Of a DNA stretch of 38,057 bases, positions 7,375 to 13,463 are shown piece after piece (positions within the stretch are counted from its first letter, which is position 1; every line of letters starts with the position of its first letter). The position numbers and the translations under genes are program-made. Below the pieces are notes generated by a model. It was not told the DNA's origin and searched no databases. It worked only from the letters and a program-made list of their open reading frames with translations. Source of the stretch: a virus; IMG/VR virus record IMGVR_UViG_3300027963_000146, positions 1-38,057 of that record; one strand, written 5' to 3'.

Positions 7375-7428
7375 AGTGCTCACTTCGGAGTTAAGTTAGT
7401 AAGCACTCACTCACAAGGTGCTCCGAAG
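7375..7428 (+). ncRNA. possible structured RNA (interleaved inverted repeats)
   Basis: AGTGCT (7375-7380) can pair with AGCACT (7402-7407), and CTTCGGAG (7383-7390) with CTCCGAAG (7421-7428). The two pairings interleave, which in RNA allows either an H-type pseudoknot or two mutually exclusive folds. It could be part of the early leader or an independent small RNA. No known RNA family is recognised. Confidence 0.3.
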
Positions 7429-7440
7429 GACTGGGAAGCA

Positions 7441-7453
7441 AGTATATGGGGCT
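7441..7453 (+). promoter_or_regulatory. degenerate match to the 24-nt element before the early operon
   Basis: AGTATATGGGGCT resembles the AGTATAGTAGGGCT end of the 24-nt shared element (one-base gap), giving a -10-like TATATG with the same G-rich discriminator. The ACTTTAAAGT palindrome is absent here. If it is a promoter, the early leader would be about 250 nt and include both ACTAAGGGT copies. Confidence 0.3.
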
Positions 7454-7706
7454 ATAAAGGATCCTATAACGTACCTAAAAAGTATCAGGGAAGACAATAG
7501 ACAATAACATTTCACTATATGAGATAGTCATAGAACTAAGGGTTTATCCTAGTATACATTCCCTGAATTGTACCGTTTAATAGTGTAAGCATTAAGCAAT
7601 TGTATTGTGTAAATTATTTGTAAAACTAAGGGTAAATCCCTATAGATTTTTAGTTGCAAACCCCTAAAATAGTGTTACGTACTTAAACAATAAAGGAATA
7701 AATATC

Positions 7707-7922
7707 ATGACAAATACATACGGTAATTTTACTCAAGAGAAGGACGGGCACGTATCAGGGCACGTACTTACAATTAAAACAATACGTAAGGACGGTAAAT
7801 TTACCGTCACTCACTCATTTGGATCTGGTAAAAGGATAAATAAGATTTATACTCTTGAGCAATTGCAAGAGCAAATCAGTAAATTTACGGGCACAATTGA
7901 CAATCAAGTTAAATTCTATTAA
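7707..7922 (+). CDS. early hypothetical protein (71 aa)
   Basis: First gene of the plus-strand operon, with AAAGGA 9 bases before ATG. The 71-residue product starts MTNTYGNFTQEKDG and has alternating strand-like segments (GHVLTIKTIRKDGKFTVTHSF) then a short amphipathic helix (TLEQLQEQISKF). The pattern suggests a small beta-rich domain. I do not recognise a family. By position it is among the first proteins made, so a host-takeover role is possible. Confidence 0.7.
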   Translation: MTNTYGNFTQEKDGHVSGHVLTIKTIRKDGKFTVTHSFGSGKRINKIYTLEQLQEQISKFTGTIDNQVKFY

Positions 7923-7933
7923 GGACTAAAAAA

Positions 7934-8026
7934 ATGATATCCACTAAACTTAAAAGCTTCATTCTAACCGGCTTCACGTTGTACTCTATCGTTGTAACCA
8001 TTGTCTATATCGTTGTATACCTATAA
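7934..8026 (+). CDS. 30-residue single-span membrane peptide
   Basis: ATG at 7934, 11 bases after the previous stop and preceded by AAGGAC; stop TAA at 8024-8026. The product starts MISTKLKSFILTGF and then has a hydrophobic stretch ending VVTIVYIVVYL, which would form one transmembrane helix with a short basic cytoplasmic N terminus. It is below usual annotation size but is tightly packed between two real genes. Function unknown; a membrane-active early peptide is possible. Confidence 0.5.
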   Translation: MISTKLKSFILTGFTLYSIVVTIVYIVVYL

Positions 8027-8036
8027 AGGATCTACC

Positions 8037-8807
8037 ATGCTTAACACTAAATTAAAACGTATTCCGCTTATCTCAATTGATACAAATGCGAAGACAGTCA
8101 AAGGACAAAAGGAAGGGTTTTTGACTGGAATTCTATACATGGCACCGGCAAATTTGAGCGGATACAATACGTGCTCTATGGCTGCAATTGCACAATGCGA
8201 CGTCGCTTGTCTAAACACTGCAGGATTAGGAGGAGTCTATACTAGTATTCAGGAAGCAAGGATCAAAAAAGCAAGATTGTATTTTGAGCATAGAGCATTA
8301 TTCATGCATAACATTGTATTGGATATTAAAAAGCTTATCGCTGCAGCAAGTAAAAAGGGGTTTATTCCATTAGTTCGCTTAAATGGCACAAGTGATATTA
8401 AATGGGAAAATGTACCCTTAACGGTTGACGGGATAGACTATCCTAATATTATGTCAGTTTTTCCGGATCTACAATTTTATGATTATACAAAAATTGCAAA
8501 TAGAGTAGATCTACCAAAAAATTATGACATCACGTTTTCGTATAGTGGAGTTCTCAAATATCAAAAGTATGTCAATATTGCCCTGCAAAATAAAATGAGA
8601 ATTGCGGTAGTGTTTAGAAGCGAGAAGCAAATACCGGCAAAATTTTTAGGTCTTAATTGCGTATCAGGCGATAATACAGATATCCGTCATATTGAAGCCG
8701 GTAACATTATTGTTGCATTGTACGCTAAGGGGAAAGCCAAAAAAGATCGTACCGGTTTTGTAGTGGATCACGTAAAGCCAGTGTTTAATTTGAATGTCAT
8801 CAACTAA
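8037..8807 (+). CDS. gene-product-88-like protein (256 aa)
   Basis: ATG at 8037 is chosen over an upstream in-frame start because AAAGGA lies just before it. The protein shows a recognisable conserved series: 'TNAKTVKGQKEGFLTGILYMAP', 'LSGYNTCSMAAIAQCDVACLNTAG' (about 40-63, three cysteines), 'EARIKKARLYFEHR', 'VRLNGTSDI-WE', 'QFYDYTKI' and 'GDNTDIRH', ending 'YAKGKAKKDRTGFV'. I associate this with the phage 'gene product 88' family (mycobacteriophage gp88 type), whose reaction is unknown to me. The Cys cluster and invariant polar motifs suggest a metal- or cluster-dependent enzyme. It is the largest early gene. Confidence 0.7.
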   Translation: MLNTKLKRIPLISIDTNAKTVKGQKEGFLTGILYMAPANLSGYNTCSMAAIAQCDVACLNTAGLGGVYTSIQEARIKKARLYFEHRALFMHNIVLDIKKLIAAASKKGFIPLVRLNGTSDIKWENVPLTVDGIDYPNIMSVFPDLQFYDYTKIANRVDLPKNYDITFSYSGVLKYQKYVNIALQNKMRIAVVFRSEKQIPAKFLGLNCVSGDNTDIRHIEAGNIIVALYAKGKAKKDRTGFVVDHVKPVFNLNVIN

Positions 8808-8817
8808 AGGAAAAACC

Positions 8818-8973
8818 ATGGAAAAGCAAGCTATAGCAAGTGATTTAAGAATAGCTATTGAATACTACACGGAATTAACAGTAAACGAGCATATGAGCGG
8901 AAAAATGGATAAAGAAGCGGATAAAGCATGGAAAAAAGTAGAAAAATTAATTAATCAACTAATAAAGGAATAA
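8818..8973 (+). CDS. early hypothetical protein (51 aa)
   Basis: ATG at 8818 preceded by AAAGGA; stop TAA at 8971-8973, two bases before the next start. The product is charged and helical, beginning MEKQAIASDLRIAIEYYTEL and ending in a Lys-rich amphipathic helix (KAWKKVEKLINQLIKE). No family recognised; coiled-coil pairing is possible. Confidence 0.6.
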   Translation: MEKQAIASDLRIAIEYYTELTVNEHMSGKMDKEADKAWKKVEKLINQLIKE

Positions 8974-8975
8974 AA

Positions 8976-9314
8976 ATGGACGCAATAACAGAAAAGCAAA
9001 AAAGCTTGATCGTCAATAACATTGTAAAAGCTTGTGACGATATAGAGAAGCTTAATGGGACGGGATATAAGTATATTTATCTCGCTTCAGGTTTTATAGC
9101 TCATTACAATATCGACGGTTTTAAAAGCAATTATTCACTTGTTGATTGTGGATATAGTCTATCGGACGCAATTCTTGCTCATGAGAATGCAAATACATGG
9201 AATAATTTCAGGGAAGGGGATAAGGATTATTTGTATTATAAGAGTAAAGCCGATATTTATAAAAGGATTTGCGATAAGCTTCGCAATAAAGCATTAAACC
9301 TATATAACACTTAA
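8976..9314 (+). CDS. early hypothetical protein (112 aa)
   Basis: ATG follows AAAGGA in the end of the previous gene. The product starts MDAITEKQKSLIVNNIVKAC, has a central 'KYIYLASGFIAHYNIDGF' segment and a C-terminal helix 'YKRICDKLRNKALNLYNT'. It is rich in Tyr, Asn and Asp and probably mixed alpha/beta. No family recognised. AT-rich codon use matches its neighbours in the 7.7-10.7 kb early block. Confidence 0.65.
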   Translation: MDAITEKQKSLIVNNIVKACDDIEKLNGTGYKYIYLASGFIAHYNIDGFKSNYSLVDCGYSLSDAILAHENANTWNNFREGDKDYLYYKSKADIYKRICDKLRNKALNLYNT

Positions 9315-9325
9315 GAGGATCTATC

Positions 9326-9562
9326 ATGGAAAACAATCTAGCTATCAAATTATTAAACACTAACGGGAAAATTGTAACCGTAACATTCACTAAAAAGGAC
9401 GGCTCTATACGGGTAATGAATTGCCGATTAGGAGTGACTAAACACTTAAAAGGAGGATCTAGTACGCTAGATCCTAATAAGTATATTACAGTCTATGATC
9501 TACAATCTAAGGGCTATAGAGCGATATCTAAGGATCAAATTCTAGATATTAAAGGGGTCTAA
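9326..9562 (+). CDS. SH3-like beta-barrel small phage protein (78 aa)
   Basis: It begins MENNLAIKLLNTNGKIVTVTF and carries 'TFTKKDGSIRVMNCRLGVTKHL' and 'YITVYDLQSKGYRAISKDQI'. This resembles short phage proteins annotated as SH3 beta-barrel fold, with 'F-KKDG--R-M-C' and a final 'V-DL---GYR-----I' strand pair. Such proteins have no assigned reaction; nucleic-acid or protein binding is plausible. AGAGGA precedes ATG, and the next gene starts one base after the stop. Confidence 0.6.
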   Translation: MENNLAIKLLNTNGKIVTVTFTKKDGSIRVMNCRLGVTKHLKGGSSTLDPNKYITVYDLQSKGYRAISKDQILDIKGV

Positions 9563-9563
9563 C

Positions 9564-9851
9564 ATGAGTGAATTAATTTACCCGGTAAAAATTGCGAAGG
9601 GCAATAAGACCTATATTATGCGAACTATAGGGGAGTGTTTACAAATGGGTTTAACTCATATGTCAATTGAATTTGAAGGATCTAGCATAGATCTAAAATG
9701 GATTAGACCGGATAAAAAGTATATCGGCTTCGGATCTATAGGATCCATTAAAGGGGACGATATCGCTCATGAGTTAAATACAATGTATTCCGGTTTAAAA
9801 CAATCGACGCAATTCATTGCAGAGCACTTCTATCACGTTAAAATAGGTTAG
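9564..9851 (+). CDS. early hypothetical protein (95 aa)
   Basis: Starts one base after the preceding stop, with AAAGGGG as ribosome site. The product begins MSELIYPVKIAKGNKTYIMR and looks beta-rich in the first half ('MSIEFEGSSIDLKWIRPDKKYIGFGSIGSI'), then has a helical end. A 'KYIGFGSIGSIKGDD' Gly-rich turn is its most distinctive part. No family recognised. Confidence 0.6.
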   Translation: MSELIYPVKIAKGNKTYIMRTIGECLQMGLTHMSIEFEGSSIDLKWIRPDKKYIGFGSIGSIKGDDIAHELNTMYSGLKQSTQFIAEHFYHVKIG

Positions 9852-9857
9852 TAACAT

Positions 9858-10055
9858 ATGATTAATAAATGTAAGTGTGATCCCTATTACACGTGTAAAG
9901 CTTGCCGAAGAGTTGATATATATACTTATGAGCAAATAGGGGCTATGCTGGGGATCACTCATCAAGCAGTATATGAGATTGAAAAAAGAGCTATCAATAA
10001 GCTTAGGAATAATTTACAATTACTGGGTTACAATTCACTAAAGGAGATTTTATAA
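9858..10055 (+). CDS. small sigma-70 region-4-like HTH protein with N-terminal Cys cluster (65 aa)
   Basis: The C-terminal two-thirds (about 22-54) reads like sigma-70 region 4 or a related helix-turn-helix: 'TYEQIGAMLGITHQAVYEIEKRAINKLR'. It has the 'IG--LGIT---V--IE--A--KLR' pattern that in sigma factors contacts the -35 box. The N terminus has CKC and CKAC (C5, C7, C13, C16), a possible zinc site. Regions 2 and 3 are absent, so it cannot replace a sigma factor. It could bind DNA or tether to RNA polymerase and redirect it to promoters without a -35 box, such as the 24-nt elements at 6858 and 11101. That link is inference. Confidence 0.7.
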   Translation: MINKCKCDPYYTCKACRRVDIYTYEQIGAMLGITHQAVYEIEKRAINKLRNNLQLLGYNSLKEIL

Positions 10056-10056
10056 A

Positions 10057-10338
10057 ATGGGTACATCAATGCATGATAGATATTATGAGCCACCGGAGGA
10101 CGATTACGAAGATATGGAGGAATATATCGAAGATTACGTACAATTTGAAATGAGAAAAGGTGGCGATCTTGATCCTATGGAGGAAGGTAATTTTCTTGAA
10201 GCTGCCAGTCAATTAGGAATGCCCGAAGAGCTGGAAAAGTGGGAAGATGCTACACCGGAGCAGCAAGAAAAAATTAAAGAGTACTGGGAAGATATCGCAC
10301 GTCACTTAGGCGAAGAGTCTTATTTTGCTAACTTATAG
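10057..10338 (+). CDS. very acidic early protein (93 aa)
   Basis: ATG follows AAGGAG by ten bases; a second ATG four codons on is an alternative start. The protein is rich in Asp and Glu, including 'EPPEDDYEDMEEYIEDYV' and 'LEKWEDATPEQQEKIKEYWEDIA'. The high negative charge suggests a DNA mimic or an inhibitor of a DNA-binding host protein, such as many phage early proteins are, but that is a guess from composition alone. No family recognised. Confidence 0.6.
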   Translation: MGTSMHDRYYEPPEDDYEDMEEYIEDYVQFEMRKGGDLDPMEEGNFLEAASQLGMPEELEKWEDATPEQQEKIKEYWEDIARHLGEESYFANL

Positions 10339-10351
10339 AGGATTTCACAAT

Positions 10352-10555
10352 ATGAAATTAATAGCAATATCTTATGATGAATGGTTTCCGTATCATGATA
10401 TAAGAGAAATTGAAGATAGTATTGATGCTTCAAACCATGAGAGTATTCTACGTATTTCGGAAGATGATTTTTATGTTTACAAGGGTTTACTAACTCAAAT
10501 GGAAAGATTACAAAATAAACTTGAAATTTTATACAAAAAGGGATCTAAATTATGA
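10352..10555 (+). CDS. early hypothetical protein (67 aa)
   Basis: ATG at 10352 is preferred because AGAGGA precedes it by nine bases and it follows the previous stop; the in-frame start at 10325 would overlap that gene. The product begins MKLIAISYDEWFPYHD and ends in a coiled-coil-like helix 'LLTQMERLQNKLEILYKKG'. The stop overlaps the next ATG by four bases. Function unknown. Confidence 0.6.
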   Translation: MKLIAISYDEWFPYHDIREIEDSIDASNHESILRISEDDFYVYKGLLTQMERLQNKLEILYKKGSKL

Positions 10556-10719
10556 AAAATGATAATAATTACTATGTTAATGGTTTTTGGTTTGATATGT
10601 ATGACGAAGCCCGTCGCTATGCTGATTTTATGATGGAGCAACAACGTCGGTATTGTGCTATCTTCACTAAGGCTGAAATAGAAGCCCATGGCGAGGAAAA
10701 CATCAAAGATAAGGACTAG
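10552..10719 (+). CDS. early hypothetical protein (55 aa)
   Basis: ATG at 10552 overlaps the previous stop (ATTATGA); stop TAG at 10717-10719. The product starts MKNDNNYYVNGFWFDMYDEA and continues with a helical 'RRYADFMMEQQRRYCAIFT' segment. No family recognised. It is the last gene before a 63-bp gap. Confidence 0.55.
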   Translation: MKNDNNYYVNGFWFDMYDEARRYADFMMEQQRRYCAIFTKAEIEAHGEENIKDKD

Positions 10720-10782
10720 GTATCGACTACCCCAAGAAAACGGCTAAAAAGCCCCTTAAAATCGATTTAAAAGGATTATAAA

Positions 10783-11013
10783 ATGAGATGCTATTGTTGC
10801 AATAAAGCGTTGTCCGATTACGAAGCGACACGCAAAAGCGTACAAACTGGGCAATTCTTAGATATGTGTAATAAGTGTTATGGCTCTATTTCTAGTGAAG
10901 TGTTAGCAATTGAGCGAACAGACCTGAGACATGAAGACGAAGAGGAAGAATTTCACGATATGAAAGAAGATGACTATTTCACATCATGGAACGAAAACCC
11001 TTTAACAGACTGA
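10783..11013 (+). CDS. Cys4 zinc-finger-like acidic protein (76 aa)
   Basis: CYCC at the N terminus (MRCYCCNKAL) and CNKC after 'TGQFLDM' form a Cys4 treble-clef-like site, followed by an acidic tail (DEEEEEFHDMKEDDYF). Small proteins with this 'RCY-CN--L--YE-----TG---DMC--C' outline are common in podovirus early regions. Their role is unknown; protein or nucleic-acid binding is likely. AAAGGA precedes ATG. The promoter-like box TATAAT at 11024 begins just after its stop. Confidence 0.65.
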   Translation: MRCYCCNKALSDYEATRKSVQTGQFLDMCNKCYGSISSEVLAIERTDLRHEDEEEEFHDMKEDDYFTSWNENPLTD

Positions 11014-11029
11014 AATTTAGCACTATAAT
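11001..11029 (+). promoter_or_regulatory. candidate promoter of the replication operon (good -10, weak -35)
   Basis: TATAAT at 11024-11029 is perfect. TTTAAC at 11001-11006 with a 17-bp spacer agrees with only three of six -35 positions. Its position relative to the downstream 25-nt and 24-nt elements mirrors the strong late promoter, which supports it. Confidence 0.45.
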
Positions 11030-11042
11030 ACTATGAAGTAAG

Positions 11043-11067
11043 ACACTAAGGATGTTTTTCTTATATG
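11043..11067 (+). promoter_or_regulatory. 25-nt shared leader element, copy 2 (replication operon)
   Basis: ACACTAAGGATGTTTT, one base, CTTA, one base, ATG: 23 of 25 bases agree with the minus strand of 6974-6998. It begins 13 bp after the TATAAT box and 33 bp before the 24-nt element. Confidence 0.65.
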
Positions 11068-11100
11068 TATAAAAAACTCAATTATTTATACATATATGTC

Positions 11101-11124
11101 TTAACTTTAAAGTATAGTAGGGCT
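11101..11124 (+). promoter_or_regulatory. 24-nt shared promoter/operator element, copy 2 (replication operon)
   Basis: Identical over 24 bases to the minus strand of 6858-6881. Palindrome ACTTTAAAGT at 11104-11113, then TATAGT (its first T at 11113) and AGGGCT. It lies 25 bases before the 52-residue gene that opens the replication operon, so a start near 11125 would give a short leader with CGGAG as ribosome site. Confidence 0.7.
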
Positions 11125-11149
11125 TCACTAAAAACGGAGAACATACACT

Positions 11150-11308
11150 ATGAACGAAGACCGGTTTACATCACAAAATGCATGGTATCACTTCACTTTG
11201 GAGGATATTGACCTTGCAGTGTCTTTATATGGAATTGATGTCGTTATGACTGATATTTATGATCGTATAGAACTACGACGAAAGGACAGGCAAGTCAATG
11301 CAGAGTAA
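11150..11308 (+). CDS. hypothetical protein opening the replication operon (52 aa)
   Basis: ATG at 11150 is preceded by CGGAGA; stop TAA at 11306-11308 overlaps the primase/helicase start by 11 bases, indicating coupled translation. The product begins MNEDRFTSQNAWYHFTLEDI and ends with basic 'RIELRRKDRQVNAE'. No family recognised. Being first behind the 24-nt element it may be regulatory or a leader peptide. Confidence 0.6.
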   Translation: MNEDRFTSQNAWYHFTLEDIDLAVSLYGIDVVMTDIYDRIELRRKDRQVNAE

Positions 11309-12887
11309 CTTTTTAAAACACATTCCATGCAGCAAGTGTGGCTCCAGTGATGGTAATTCACTCTATGACGACAATCATGAATATTGCCATGTGTGTCTTA
11401 CCTATGTTACCGGTGACGGATCCGAAGGATCTACTCTAACGAAAACAAAACCTATGAGAAATTTTACAAATTATGACAATCTTTCTAGCAGTTCTATCAG
11501 TGATCGTGGCATTACTTACAATACTGCGTTAGCTTACGGAGTAAAACAAGATGACACAAAGCATTATTATCCTTACTTTGATAGTGATAACGCTATCGCT
11601 GGTCTTAAAATTCGCAATGTAGCAGATAAGCAATTTTCTATTCAAGGTGACTGGAAATCCACTACGCTATTTGGGCAGAATAAGTTTGCTAAAGGTGGTC
11701 GTAACGTCACTATTCACGAAGGCGAATTAGACGCTCTAGCAGGGTTTCAGATGGCTGGTAGTAAGTATCCCCATGTCTCTGTTAAAAATGGAGCCAGTGC
11801 TGCTCTAAAGGACTGTAAAGCACAATATGAATGGATTGATAGCTTCGAGACAATATACTTGTCATTTGATAACGACGAAGCTGGACAAAAAGCAGTTAAC
11901 GAAGTCGCTGAGCTATTTGGCAGCAAGTGCAAGATCATTAAACATTTAACTGGATATAAGGACGCTTGTGACTATCTCAAAGGTGGGAAGAGTGCTGAAT
12001 ATATCAAACTCTGGTGGGAAGCCGAACAATGGACACCTGATGGGATCATCGCTGGCTCGTCACTATGGGACGAAGTCACAAAGCCAGTCGAGAAGTCGCT
12101 TGCCTTGTACCCATGGGAAGGTGTCAACGAACTCACTTATGGAATTAGACCTGCTGAACTCATCACAGTTACTGCTGGATCAGGTCTTGGTAAGTCACAA
12201 TTCCTTAGAGAAATTCTTTGGCATTTGCTTAAAACCACAGACGGACGTATAGGTTGTATGTTTATGGAAGAGTCAGTTAGCAAGACTGCTAAATCGATTA
12301 TGTCTCTGTATGCTAATAAACCACTGCACTTGCCCAGCACACAAGTCTCACATGAGGAATTAAAAGATGCTTTCGACAATACTCTCGCTACTGATCGTCT
12401 ATTCTTTTGGGATAATTTTGGTAGCACTGACATTGATAACGTCATTAATCGCATTCGTTACTTCGCTAAGGCATCCGACTGCAAGTATGTATTTCTTGAT
12501 CACATTAGTATGGTTGTTAGTGCTCAGTCAAACGGTGATGAACGTAAATCGATTGACGAACTAATGACTAAGCTGCGTATGTTGGTACAAGAGACTGGTA
12601 TTTGCTTGATCGCAGTGTCTCACCTGAAGCGTCCAGAGTCCAAAGGACACGAAGAAGGTGCTGCAACGTCCTTGTCACAGTTACGTGGCTCTGGTTCGAT
12701 TGCACAGTTATCTGACATCGTTATCGGACTGGTTCGTAATGCACAAGCTGATGATCCAATTGAGCGTAACACCACACGTGTAAGCATTCTAAAGAATCGC
12801 TTTGCTGGACTAACTAGCCCACATTGTGCAAGTCTTTTATACAATCGTGATACTGGTCGTATGTTGGAGATTAAGGATGTACTATGA
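11298..12887 (+). CDS. primase/helicase, T7 gp4-like (529 aa)
   Basis: Makes RNA primers and unwinds DNA at the fork. Zinc domain: C11, C14, C30, C33 (CSKC and CHVC). TOPRIM: 'EGELDAL' at 141-147 and 'DNDEAG' at 191-196. RecA-like helicase of the DnaB/gp4 type: Walker A 'GSGLGKS' (294-300), 'MFMEES' (321-326), Walker B 'YVFLDHI' (397-403), 'AVSHLKR' (439-445), then 'GSGSIAQLSD' and 'LKNRFAG' with a likely arginine finger near R501. All motifs expected for both activities are present. Length is close to T7 gp4 (566). It should act with the polymerase and SSB further on in the same operon. Confidence 0.95.
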   Translation: MQSNFLKHIPCSKCGSSDGNSLYDDNHEYCHVCLTYVTGDGSEGSTLTKTKPMRNFTNYDNLSSSSISDRGITYNTALAYGVKQDDTKHYYPYFDSDNAIAGLKIRNVADKQFSIQGDWKSTTLFGQNKFAKGGRNVTIHEGELDALAGFQMAGSKYPHVSVKNGASAALKDCKAQYEWIDSFETIYLSFDNDEAGQKAVNEVAELFGSKCKIIKHLTGYKDACDYLKGGKSAEYIKLWWEAEQWTPDGIIAGSSLWDEVTKPVEKSLALYPWEGVNELTYGIRPAELITVTAGSGLGKSQFLREILWHLLKTTDGRIGCMFMEESVSKTAKSIMSLYANKPLHLPSTQVSHEELKDAFDNTLATDRLFFWDNFGSTDIDNVINRIRYFAKASDCKYVFLDHISMVVSAQSNGDERKSIDELMTKLRMLVQETGICLIAVSHLKRPESKGHEEGAATSLSQLRGSGSIAQLSDIVIGLVRNAQADDPIERNTTRVSILKNRFAGLTSPHCASLLYNRDTGRMLEIKDVL

Positions 12888-13132
12888 AAAATGAACCAGT
12901 AGCGTGGATGGAAATAGAATATGGTGGATTTACGGAATACAAAGTATGGCGAGAACCTGTATCAAGCAAGTCTATTCCACTCTACACCCATGCAGCAAAA
13001 GAACTAACAGATGAGGAAATAGAAGAATTTGCTTACGCTTTTCAGTTGTGGCAATTACACAATCCTGATAAAGCATTAGAAGGAATTATGGATTTTGCTA
13101 GAGCAATACTAAGAAAGGCACAAGAAAAATGA
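12884..13132 (+). CDS. conserved phage protein 'PVAWM...PLYTHA' (82 aa)
   Basis: Starts at ATGA overlapping the primase stop. The sequence has 'EPVAWMEIEYGG', 'SIPLYTHAAKELTDEEIEEFAY' and 'IMDFARAILRKAQ'. I recognise this as a frequent phage and prophage protein of proteobacteria in which an N-terminal 'PVAW' strand, a 'PLYT' motif and a C-terminal 'LTDEEI' helix recur. The function is unknown to me. Confidence 0.65.
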   Translation: MKNEPVAWMEIEYGGFTEYKVWREPVSSKSIPLYTHAAKELTDEEIEEFAYAFQLWQLHNPDKALEGIMDFARAILRKAQEK

Positions 13133-13347
13133 ACTTTAAAACAGTGTGTATAGTGTGTATAGCTTTGTTTGTTGGTGCTTATAGCATGAAGATCTACTAT
13201 GACATTCAGTTTTTAGACTGTCATGATTTCAGCACAAAGCACACAATATGGAAAGGGTTTCTTGCACGTGATGCTACTGGAGATGTAAGATGCTTTTGGC
13301 TAGAGCAGTCTTACCCTAATAGGGTTCGTCAGGGAGTTCCGCTATGA
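13129..13347 (+). CDS. small membrane-anchored or exported protein (72 aa)
   Basis: Starts by ATGA overlap. The N terminus 'MNFKTVCIVCIALFVGAYSM' is a hydrophobic helix that could be a signal anchor; the remainder (about 50 residues with two cysteines, in 'FLDCHDF' and 'DVRCFWL') would be outside the cytoplasm, where the cysteines could form a disulphide. Not recognised. It may be an envelope-modifying early protein. Confidence 0.55.
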   Translation: MNFKTVCIVCIALFVGAYSMKIYYDIQFLDCHDFSTKHTIWKGFLARDATGDVRCFWLEQSYPNRVRQGVPL

Positions 13348-13463
13348 GCTTTACTATTACTACTAAAGAGGGTATGCGTGTGGACCAGTGGTTTCGGTCT
13401 GTAGATGAGCTGCTGCAGTCAATGCTAGATAACCCTAAAGATAGGTATTGGAGGAATTCATAG
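13344..13463 (+). CDS. hypothetical protein (39 aa)
   Basis: ATG at 13344 overlaps the previous stop (ATGA); stop TAG at 13461-13463. The product starts MSFTITTKEGMRVDQWFRS and is soluble-looking. Its end holds the GGAGGA ribosome site of the next gene. Support comes only from tight packing between genes. Confidence 0.45.
   Translation: MSFTITTKEGMRVDQWFRSVDELLQSMLDNPKDRYWRNS

Larger units (their letters stand above)
7057..7706. other. non-coding divergent region between late and early halves
   Basis: About 650 bp with no convincing gene. From left to right: two TAGCCC(C)TTCGGG-type small hairpins at about 7095-7155; a weak plus-strand promoter candidate TTGACG (7184-7189), 18 bp, TATATG (7208-7213); two copies of ACTTTAGAGCTAT at 7198-7210 and 7277-7289; an interleaved pair of inverted repeats at 7375-7428; a partial match to the 24-nt element at 7441-7453; and two ACTAAGGGT copies at 7535-7543 and 7625-7633. 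The last stretch is AT-rich. The early promoter must lie here, and a replication origin could, but neither is certain. Confidence 0.6.

Noticed and set aside
10740-10760. GGCTAAAAAGCC hairpin as terminator before the Cys4 gene
   Set aside because: Only four pairs and no T-run; too weak to claim.
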